Shown piece after piece: positions 55,958 through 64,000 of a DNA stretch of 64,000 nt; the first letter of the stretch is position 1, and each line of letters begins with the position of its first letter. Under the pieces are notes generated by a model that was given only the letters and a program-made list of their open reading frames with translations, was not told where the DNA came from and ran no database searches. Location: assembly GCA_029582155.1 (NCBI GenBank), contig CM055895.1, forward strand, positions 62,039,078 through 62,103,077, written 5' to 3'. Position numbers and translations under genes: made by a program. Source of the stretch: Panopea generosa (taxonomy: Eukaryota > Mollusca > Bivalvia > Adapedonta > Hiatellidae).

Positions 55958-56911
55958 CTACAATAAAAACATAACTAAAAGTTGCATCCAAATGTGTGTT
56001 TTATATAATATTGATATTGGAACATGTCATCTACCATTTAGCAAGTGTTGAGGCACGTATGAGTATGCAGTTGGGTACTTTTGTAAATAGACTGGTTTAT
56101 ATGTGCATTGCTACAGTCTCATTTAAGAGCTTGTTTTTCTGTAGAGTTAGTATTAAATACCAGAGGTGTGGATTCCAATTCCTGTCACTCGTTTTTCTTA
56201 TTTTTAAGTCTAGTAATTCTAGAAATATGAAAAAGTTTGGCTGCATAGTTATATAATGGATAAACAACAACTAATGCTAATCACTGTGTACACTTATGTA
56301 TGCACATAGTAAAATTAATTTGGTTTTATTTAATTATTTTATTATAACTGCTGCAGAATGTGTAAGAAATACCAACTAAATGGTCAATACATATTTTTTT
56401 CATGTGCTGAATGGGTACGGCACTGCTCTTAGCATTCGGATGGTTCCATTACTGGCAAATGTTGAGGGTGGGTTTCTTCCTCAGCCTGCTCTCAGATGAC
56501 AATTGTTCCACATTATAAAATTGCGGCTAGTCAAGCATTACGTCACATTGTTATGGGTGATAAGGGAAATAAGTGAGGCAATGTTTTGTAATGTTGCTCT
56601 TTTACATATTTCTTTCACACATATTTTTTAGTACTTCAGACAGAAATATAACAACGAAAAAGTGTATTTCGGAAATGCTTAAATGGTATCTATTGTTTTT
56701 TTAAAGCTAAATTGAGGATAAAATTTCATTGCTTATGACCTTTAATCTTATAATTGATATCCATTAATTCAAAGTCCTTATTTGTAAACACTTGTTTATC
56801 CAAGCTTAGAATTTTTGTTATTATGAACAATCCATACTTGAATTTGAGAATTGTAAATTAGTCATATATTTCAAATAATTGAGAGTTGAACGTGCATCTT
56901 TTTCACAACTA
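55958..56911. other. No recognisable feature
   Basis: Nothing identifiable. Confidence 0.5.
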
Positions 56912-56960
56912 CGAGGGGTCATCCAAAAGTTTGTGGACAAATTTAGTAAAGTTCATATTC
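56912..56960 (+). mobile_element. Mariner-type terminal repeat, solo fragment
   Basis: 'tacgaggggtcatccaaaag' followed by 'tttgtgg' has the canonical mariner end form. No partner end or transposase is visible nearby. Confidence 0.5.
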
Positions 56961-57353
56961 ATGCAAGTTCATCGCTATATTTTGCACAGCTGAAGTAATT
57001 TGGAAATAAATGTTACTACGGGAAAGGTAATAGTGGTGTGAGACAAGGTCAAACATTGCCATACTTTGAAAAATAAATCTTATCCCACTTTGATTTCAAA
57101 ACTGCAAATTAAGCCTTACATAAAATTTTAAATCAAATACATTGAGTCATTGGTAAGATATGGACTTGATGGTACTTGCATGCAAAACTTTAACCAGAAT
57201 TTCTACGTCAAACAAGGGCCATAATTTGCATTATATATTGCAGGAGTTATCTAACTTAGTTAATGTAGTAGGTGTGGTGGCTTGGAAGTCTTGTGTGATG
57301 ATTAAAATCATTGAGTGATACATTGAGTGAGTATAGAGATATGATTTTGTTGG

Positions 57354-57605
57354 TACAGACCCTAAACCACTCAAGTATCCAATAATTGCACTCCATTTGC
57401 GCTCAGTTTGCACCCTATTCGCTCTCAGCACGCTCCGTTTGCATGCACTGGATTTAGTTTGGTTAATTTAATGCACTCACAAACGCATGTATTCGCTCAT
57501 GAGCGATGCATATTTGAACGTTCTATAATATCTTTATTTAATACTCCTCTAAGCATTGGCTTCATTCGTTCAGCGTTCACTCAATGTTCAGCCCGCTCAG
57601 TTCGG
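57354..57605. repeat. Dispersed repeat R2, copy 1
   Basis: Starts 'cagaccctaaaccactcaag' and is rich in 'cgctca' and 'gcactc' words. 61,854-62,160 starts the same way and has the same composition. Confidence 0.6.
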
Positions 57606-57875
57606 TGAATGTGAGATAGTATGTCAGTTATTTGCAAATCTGTGGGAAAATGCAGTCTTTCCATAAAACAGAAAATTAAATTGTCAATAAATGCATTATT
57701 CATTGTAAAAAATTCCCACTTTAATGAAGTAATCATAGAAAGTTTAAAAATAATCTGATTTTACATAAAAGTATAAATATTGCACATAATACTGTCGCAT
57801 CAGTTGAGCAAATAAATTGTGTTGATCAGTTTGCTTTCTGAGTGGCTGTCAAAACTTTATTAAAAAGAACAGCAG

Positions 57876-58022
57876 GCGTTAGTTCTGTAGGTAGAGTGTT
57901 GTCTGCTCACACAAGACGATGCAAGTTCAACCCCCAGCTCGACCCAATGCCTCTCAAAAAACAACACTCGGTACTGGTTGTACCCAGAATGCAGACTTGA
58001 GATCAGTTCTTATAAGCAATAA
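57876..58022 (+). mobile_element. SINE-B, copy with tRNA-like head
   Basis: 'gttctgtaggtagagtgttg' (A box), 'gcaagttcaacccccagctc' (B box), 'caacactcggtactggttgt', 'gagatcagttcttataagc'. Confidence 0.8.
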
Positions 58023-58639
58023 CTCGAACAAATGTTACACTGTTTTCAAGTGGTACACATTTCTCCATATCACAACAGTTAAGCAAGGGTTTGTTTTGTA
58101 TATATCAAATTGTACCTCTTCAAAGTTTGTCCTCACTGTCTCTGGCAAATCGCCTGTATTATTGCTGATTGTGCCAAGAAGCAGGTTTTCTGGCCCAATT
58201 TGACAGTACTGGTAGCACTTGCCCACCTTGGATTAGGAGCAGTGCTGTCAGCTGGCCAAGATGTTGGAATGTTTTAGAGTTGTATAGACTAAAATCACTG
58301 CGAAATGATTTATTTTGTTTGGGACCTAGTGAGATAAAATATAAATAAAAAAATATGAATTATCCAATATACAAAGCAATAATTTTTGTTGTAATAATAA
58401 AACATCCTGGCTTCTGTTTCACCAACAGTTTAGCAGTCTTATCTGTTATAAGAGGGTAGACATAGAAAGAGTAAATTTTATGTTGATGGACAGCTTTCTT
58501 CATATTTGTAACTGGACAGGAAAATATTCAGCTAGTTTAGGACTTGAAAGCTTTCACTGTCAAGGCTTATGCTTTACTGAGCTATTGGGACTGCATACAT
58601 ATATTTCTCTCCTAACAGGTTAACAACACACTGTGACAT
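58023..58639. other. No recognised gene
   Basis: A 63-codon minus frame at 58,035-58,226 is moderately protein-like but unrecognised and without clear splice sites. Confidence 0.35.
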
Positions 58640-59225
58640 AGGCTCCCACAAATTGGAATTTGTCCCTGAATTTTTTATTCAGACCAGAGAATCATGTGAA
58701 TATTTCCCAGAATACAATAAGTAACAGTCCCACATTTGGCGACAATGTAACAGGATGAGAAAACAAAAATTTAAATGCAGCCAGTCCAAATGAGCTGGCT
58801 GACATATATATTGTTAAGTAACGTTACACACTGTGACAATTTATTCTACCAAGAATTTGAAATTTGTTACTGAATTTCCAATGGCGAATGTACCGGTACT
58901 CTTAAAGAAAAGCCGACGTATGCATCCTCTAAACTCTCATATTTATTAAAATTCACTGTATTTCTACTGAAGAACATATGGTGCTTATTCAGATTTTGTG
59001 TTGTGCACCCAAAGTCCACCCCTTCTAGACTGAAACCCTGACTTCGCCCCTGATTTCCATACAGAAAACCATATGAATGTTTCTTGGAATATATGTAAGT
59101 CATAGTCCCATGTTGGGTGCCAATATAACACAACAAGAAAACTATGTAGCCAATCGGGGACTTGAACCTGTGACTATTTGTTGACAGGGCAAATACTCTG
59201 GAAACTGAGATAGCCAGACAGCTGA
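58640..59225 (-). mobile_element. SINE-F copies, one partial and one with tRNA-like head
   Basis: On the minus strand 59,225-59,050 has 'tctggctatctcagtttcca' (A-box-like), 'acaggttcaagtccccgatt' (B box), then 'catgggactatgacttacat' and 'ggggcgaagtcagggtttca'. 58,760-58,640 repeats the body ('tgtgggactgttacttattg'). Confidence 0.6.
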
Positions 59226-59589
59226 TGTATATTTTTCTCCTTAGATGTTTCATACACACTGTGACATATTCCACCTGTTGTTCATTGTCTCGGGTGACAA
59301 CAGATAAAAAAGGATAAACTAAACCCTTAAAAATACCTTGGGTGATTGTTTGAATAGATCTATGGTGTGTGATATTGTCACATGAATATTTGAGAATGTA
59401 TTCAGTGGAAGACAACACACAGACCTCGTATGTGGGGAGACTCAAGAGAACGGAAAGTGAACCAAAAAGAAAAACAGGAAAGAAGCAAAATAAACAGAAT
59501 GAAGCACAATGGCCTACCTTGTGCTAGTTATATTCTGGTTCATTTTATTTTGCACAGCATGCTGTTCTTGTTTGAATCACACAGCCACA

Positions 59590-59734
59590 ACCACACTGTC
59601 TCCTGTAGAAACACATCAACATTGATCTCGCCAACATCCTTCACCGTGATCTGAGGACGAGGATCAAAGATCTTGTTCAGGTGTCCTGGCAAGCTGATGT
59701 ATATTTGGTTGACAAACTTCAAGAAATCATGTAT
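59590..59734 (-). CDS. TRRAP homologue, N-terminal-region exon (downstream)
   Basis: On the minus strand an acceptor 'atttgactcctag' precedes 'IHDFLKFVNQIYISLPGHLN' and 'IFDPRPQITVKDVGEINV', matching the segment of TRRAP after the 'ELHKQ.RP' block (E-I-H-x-F-L-x-F-V-x-x-I-Y-x-x-L-P). TRRAP is the giant pseudokinase scaffold of SAGA and TIP60/NuA4 chromatin complexes. This part is HEAT-repeat solenoid. The donor is unclear ('aca|gtgtgg' is possible). The phase does not match the upstream exon by one base: that one ends two bases into a codon, this one starts on a full codon. That could be a sequencing indel or an undetected microexon. Confidence 0.75.
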
Positions 59735-59949
59735 CTAGGAGTCAAATAAAGGTTAAAAATGAAATAATGGATTTAGAAAGATAATTATGAAACAGTGCAG
59801 CAGTAAACTTACAGGAAAATAACTACAGAACATGAATGAAGCAATCACATTTGAGCCAAATCTGCAGTATCAGAGTAAAATTTAATAGTTAAGAATTTTG
59901 TTCTTTTGAACCGAGTTTAAAGGGAATATTGCATAGATAACTGAAACTT

Positions 59950-60060
59950 AAACACAAAAGTTTAACCTGGGTGTCTACAGACGACGACGACGATGACGAC
60001 GATGCCGGGGTCATGGCAATAGCTCTCCTTAGACTTCGTCTCGGTGAGCTAATAATAAAT
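59950..60060. repeat. Fragment of dispersed repeat R3 (terminal part)
   Basis: 'tttaacctgggtgtctacag', a 'gacgacgacgatgacgac' run and 'ggtcatggcaatagctctcc', then 'tcggtgagcta'. Shared with 62,380-62,800. Confidence 0.75.
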
Positions 60061-60566
60061 TAAATCTGAATAGTTTGGTATGGCAAATCAACCAAAACGT
60101 GACAAATTCTAAAAATAGATGACACTTAAATACTGCTTGGCCACATTCAGACTCTTTATTGATTTATTGATGAAACAATTTTAACTATGTGTAAACCTGT
60201 ATCAATGGAGGATCTACTCTAAAAAAACCTGACATATGTCCCCTCACCCCTGAACTCCCAATATTTGATTAAAATTCATTATATTTTTACTGAAAAATTG
60301 AAATCAATAAATCATATAAATTTTTTGACCAAGTTGGACTCAACATTTATGACCCTAGTGGGGAGAGTTCAGTGATCTTGAGAGAAAGTCTTAGACCACA
60401 GATGACCAACTTTAGAATTAAAATGAAAATGCATATTCTTCTTATTCCTATCATCTAAAATCATAAATACATTATATAAATAAGGAAACTTAACTGTCAC
60501 TCACTTTCAGATTATGTATGGAAATTATTTTCTATTTAACTCCTTGTCAATGATACCATTTGCAAG
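60061..60566. other. No recognisable feature
   Basis: TRRAP intron. A few words at 60,230-60,300 resemble 58,915-58,970. Confidence 0.45.
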
Positions 60567-60750
60567 CAATGAAGACTCAAACCAGTTTGAAATAACTCGC
60601 AGCCAAACCAGTCTTGAGTAACTCACTGTCAAACCAGTCTGGAGTAACTCAAAGTCAAACCAGTCTTGAATAACTTGCAGTAAAACTAGTCTGGAATCAC
60701 TTGTAGTCAAACCAGTCTGAATAAATCACAGTCAAACCCGTCTGGAGTCA
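60567..60750. repeat. Degenerate tandem repeat, ~29-bp unit, about 6-7 copies
   Basis: Units of 'gtcaaaccagtctggagtaa' plus 'ctca', diverged, inside the TRRAP intron. Confidence 0.85.
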
Positions 60751-61306
60751 GACCAGTCACTTTTTCGCCTATATATTTCAACTGAAATTCTATAGTTTTG
60801 GTGTTCTGTCACAAATTTAAAAACATTCCCACACATATAATAGTACAAGTTAATACATGCAGGAGACCTATTTAGCAGTCTTTCTGTGTCTCTGTAATGC
60901 CATCATGATAATCTCGTTTTTTCACTATATCCATTCGTCCCATCACTATATCCAAAATGTCAGGAAAATGCTGGTGCCCGAGTTTCATTCAAGTTGTCTC
61001 TATCGTCATACACTCTGACAAAATAGTCCCTGAAAAATACAAAAATATCCTGTATCTTAATACATAAAGACTTACACTTTCACATGGGATGAAGAATATT
61101 GGAGGAAGTACAGCCAATGTAAACATAAACACAAATGAAATGCACAGTTTATATTTCAAATGGACCTATTTCTGCACACAATGACCTCTTGAACAAGAGG
61201 TCACCGGTCTTCCTCCGTCTGGAATAACTGAAATCAAACCATGGACTGCAATGCTTGTTTCACAATCAGAATTTTAACAAGATCAGAGAAATCCAACCAT
61301 ACTTAC

Positions 61307-61385
61307 TCATTCATCTGTGGTCTGTATTGTTTGTGTAGCTCAAAAATGATCTTCAGACATACCAGTACATTCTCCTCATTTCTAT
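61307..61385 (-). CDS. TRRAP homologue, N-terminal-region exon (upstream)
   Basis: The exon is cleanly bounded on the minus strand: acceptor 'ctatggttacag' and donor 'aatga|gtaagt'. It encodes 'NEENVLVCLKIIFELHKQY' and 'RPQMNE', nearly identical to the TRRAP block N-E-E-N-V-L-V-C-L-R-I-I-I-E-L-H-K-Q-x-R-P known from animals. TRRAP recruits histone acetyltransferase complexes to activators such as Myc and E2F. The exon is 79 bp, with two bases of a split codon at each end. Other exons of this very large gene are not recognised in the window; sequence to the right may be upstream intron. Confidence 0.88.
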
Positions 61386-61837
61386 CTGTAACCATAGATA
61401 CATAACTGTTACTATGCAGCATAACTGTTCTTACAGAAATATTACAAGCAATTTGCATGCATCACAATTTTTGAGAATTCACTGTTGTTGCTATGGAAAT
61501 AAAACAGTTATGATTCTTCTAATAAGGCATATAAATACATGTACATACAGGCATGTTGCTCGAGACACAAATGAGATGGGTATGGCAGAGGTATACTCTG
61601 CTGTGTTCAATTTCTTTAGCAATTCATTCACGATTGGATCTTTTTCAAGTACGCTTCTCTATTTTGTCTTAAATACTGCGACATCTAGAAAATATGCACA
61701 TTTAACCTTATTTCAATTTTTTTTTGTAATATCTAAAGGTGATATTAGATGTATTTTACATTTCATATTTTTATACTAATGTAAAGTAATCACATTTTTC
61801 AAGTATTTCTCTTCATTTTTATTATACATATATATAT

Positions 61838-61860
61838 ACAGTCAAACATGTCTTACAGAC
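61838..61860. mobile_element. MITE-1 end fragment
   Basis: 'acagtcaaacatgtcttaca' matches the left end of 32,713-32,876 and then passes into repeat R2. Confidence 0.55.
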
Positions 61861-62160
61861 CCTAAACCGCTCAAGTACCCCAATTGAACGCAAACAGAGT
61901 GCACTCAGAATGTAAATGGAACAAGAATGGAACGCGGACCGAAAGCTGAGTTTTGTATAATAAATGCGCTCCTGAATGCAAGAAATAGACTGAGTGCACT
62001 CAGACACACTGAGTGCTCTCACACACACTAAGTGCACTCAGATGCACAATACACGCACTATACACTATACAAAGTAAGATAACTGATTACAAAACTATTT
62101 GTGCGCTACTGAGTGCACTCGTTCATTTGGATACACTCTTTTTTTTCATTATAAGAGAGT
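61854..62160. repeat. Dispersed repeat R2, copy 2
   Basis: Begins 'cagaccctaaaccgctcaag', followed by many 'gagtgcactcag' palindromic words. Confidence 0.6.
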
Positions 62161-62379
62161 CAATTAGTCGATAACTAAAATTGAGGTAAAAACGGAATTT
62201 TATTTTCACATAATTATAAACTATGTGGTATTTATTAATGTTTTTTTTTTGGTGCAATTGGTGTAGCATTATAAAACTGTGAAATGAGTCATCAATTTAG
62301 CAACTATTTCATAAATATCAATATTTAACTAATCAATATAGTGTGTACAAAAGACCTATTTTACAATAAACACATGCAA

Positions 62380-62800
62380 AGTTTCATTCATATCCAATGA
62401 GTGGTTGCATAGATATCTTAAACTTAAACGCAAAAGTTTAACTTGGGTGTATACTGATGAAAAATTAAGTCCAAAAGGGCCATAACTTTGCCAAAATGCA
62501 ACCCCAAGTTATTGTTCTTGTCTCTGTGTGTTCCATCGATGTTGGTGAACACACATGCGAAGTTTCATTCATATCAAACGATAGGTTGCATAAATATCTT
62601 ACCTGATAAAAAACTTTAACCTGAAAAATTAAGTCTAAAAAGGGCCATAACTTTGCCTAAATGCAATCCAAAGTTATGGTTCTTGTCTGTGTGTGTTCAA
62701 TCGATGACGGTGAACACAAATGTGAAGTTTCATTTATATCCAATGAGTATTTACGGGGTCATGGCAATAGCTCTCCTTGGACTTCATCCCGGCGAGCTTA
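62380..62800. repeat. Dispersed repeat R3, about three tandem units
   Basis: Each unit has 'gaagtttcattcatatc', 'agggccataactttgcc', 'aaatgcaa' and 'cttgtctctgtgtgttc'. It ends 'ggtcatggcaatagctctcc' and 'ggcgagctta'. Same end as 60,001-60,055. Confidence 0.8.
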
Positions 62801-62840
62801 TATGATACTTCATTTTTTAAGTATTTGTTTAAACTTATAT

Positions 62841-63720
62841 GTTTCTTATTTAATGACATGCCGATGGTTAAATTAAGATTCATTCACCTGGCAAAAATTG
62901 ACATAGTACTATCATGATCAATGGACCGATAAATCACCAACTAATTATTAATTCAAGTGACATACATGTGGTATACACCATTGGGGTCTGTTTTGCTGAT
63001 AATGGCAATCAGTGCTGGTATAACACACTGTGTATAGTGGCAATAATTTCTGATATCTTTCTCATTTTACACAAAATAAAAACATAAATCATACTATCAG
63101 TTTAAAGTTTTTGTTAGTTTACTGAAGCCATATGTAAACCCCATTTGGGAAACAAACTCAAACAATCATATCATTCAAAAGCAACTTCTGGTGCATATAT
63201 CACACTGTAAACTATATATTTACAACCACTACCACTACCATCACAACTACCGCTGCTACTACAACTACTACTGCTGCTACTGCGAGGATGGTGGCAGCTG
63301 CTGCTACTGTTACTACTACTACTAATTATAATAATAATACAACTACTACTACTGCTGCTACCTCAATTACTATTTCTACTACTGCTATTGCTGATGCTGC
63401 TGATGATGATGGTAATGATAATAATAATAATAACAATAATGATAACAATAATGGTAACAATAGCAATTATTATAATAATAATATAAAAATAATAAATAGT
63501 AATAATAATATTAACAGTAATAATAATAATAATAATAATAATACTATTTTAATAAAATACTAAATTTTTTTAGTATTGATTTAGACAGGTCTATATATTT
63601 CTTATTTAATGACATGCCGCTGGTTAAATTAAGAATCATTCACCTGGCAAAAATTACATTAGAGTAAATTTTGCACATGAGTTGGGTTCTTTTGTGGTAA
63701 ATAGATATTCAATAAATCAC
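62841..63720. repeat. Pair of ~60-bp (extended ~120-bp) direct repeats flanking a microsatellite block
   Basis: 'ttcttatttaatgacatgcc' then 'ggttaaattaaga' and 'tcacctggcaaaaatt' occur at 62,841-62,903 and at 63,596-63,657. Looser similarity continues ('aataaatcaccaa'). Confidence 0.85.
63210..63560. repeat. Compound trinucleotide microsatellite
   Basis: (ACT/ACC)n, (GCT)n, (TAA/AAT)n and (GAT)n runs. Frames with poly-Thr or poly-Asn are artefacts. Confidence 0.95.
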
Positions 63721-64000
63721 CAATTAATTATTTGACTATTGGACAAATCAAAACCTTTATTTACTGCCCACATAACAGTAAATAAATTGGTTTACTAGTT
63801 GTAAAAGACTGACCATGTGCACGCATGTAACAATTTATCCAATATAAAAGCTGTGACAAATCAAGAAGTCAAAAAATACAACATATATATAAAAAAGATC
63901 CAATGATAATGACATTTAAAAAACAATAATAAAATATAAAAAAGTAATACAAATAATAGTACAATAATACATTACATTTTCATTAGTTTTAAATTCATAC
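63721..64000. other. No recognisable feature
   Basis: AT-rich sequence to the window edge. Confidence 0.5.

Noticed and set aside
59292-59445. Further TRRAP exon with 'TEYILKYSCDNITHH'
   Set aside because: It has a donor-like end, but the sequence does not match the next TRRAP segment that I know, and the frame runs into SINE-F.
60950-61016. Minus-strand stretch 'DYFVRVYDDRDNLNETRA' behind a good acceptor, inside the TRRAP intron
   Set aside because: It ends at a stop after 22 codons, does not match TRRAP at this point and would not repair the phase; possibly a repeat. Left out as a gene.

Overview
The window is eukaryotic, AT-rich and dominated by repeats. The host traces are spliced animal exons: an E2F1/2/3-type marked-box exon, two exons of a TRRAP homologue, and the last two exons of an unidentified gene. 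The repeat style is the one I know from molluscs, probably a bivalve: tRNA-headed SINEs, degenerate 150-180 bp direct repeats, many minisatellites, MULE, Tc1, mariner and hAT remnants, and CR1/Jockey-type and L1/Tx1-type LINEs. The species is inference; no rRNA, mitochondrial or barcode sequence is present. No bacterial gene, operon, true tRNA gene or CRISPR array was seen.

Layout. 1-9,500: degenerate repeats, an internally deleted mariner (2,951-3,885), a decayed LINE copy (5,205-7,560), a second LINE fragment on the minus strand (8,142-8,765) and two copies of a dispersed ~350 bp repeat. 9,559-12,030: two minisatellites (42 and 27 bp). 12,577-12,950: a head-to-head inverted SINE pair. 15,101-15,229: the E2F exon, wedged between TA microsatellites. 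15,960-19,463: a fuller copy of the first LINE with a 2A-like motif, ending against a 48-bp minisatellite. 21,140-24,430: a TRIM/NHL-like pseudogene, a sequencing gap and a MULE-type transposase remnant. 27,868-31,242: a 0.43 kb direct repeat bracketing an I-PpoI-type His-Cys box nuclease domain.

32,890-41,209 is the most striking region. Two perfect 28-bp inverted repeats, with extra subterminal copies of the same motif, bound an 8.3 kb element that I read as one large DNA transposon. It carries one decayed minus-strand gene. The part of that gene upstream of its conserved domain has been amplified into about 4 kb of an 84-bp coding minisatellite, and an L1/Tx1-type LINE with a poly(A) tail then inserted into the array. 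Next to it lie the two terminal exons of an unidentified plus-strand gene (41,561-41,747 and 43,714-43,773).

43,300-46,741: a MITE swollen by an internal minisatellite, a Tc1-like element interrupted by a hAT-like element, and an intact SINE with target-site duplications. 47,300-64,000: more SINEs (one with a perfect 13-bp duplication), a 77-bp hairpin insertion with an 11-bp duplication, a P2X7-tail-like coding remnant, and two minus-strand TRRAP exons (59,590-59,734 and 61,307-61,385). Most of the DNA is intron or intergenic space. The pieces do not form one pathway. What they record is layered transposition and tandem amplification around a few host exons.
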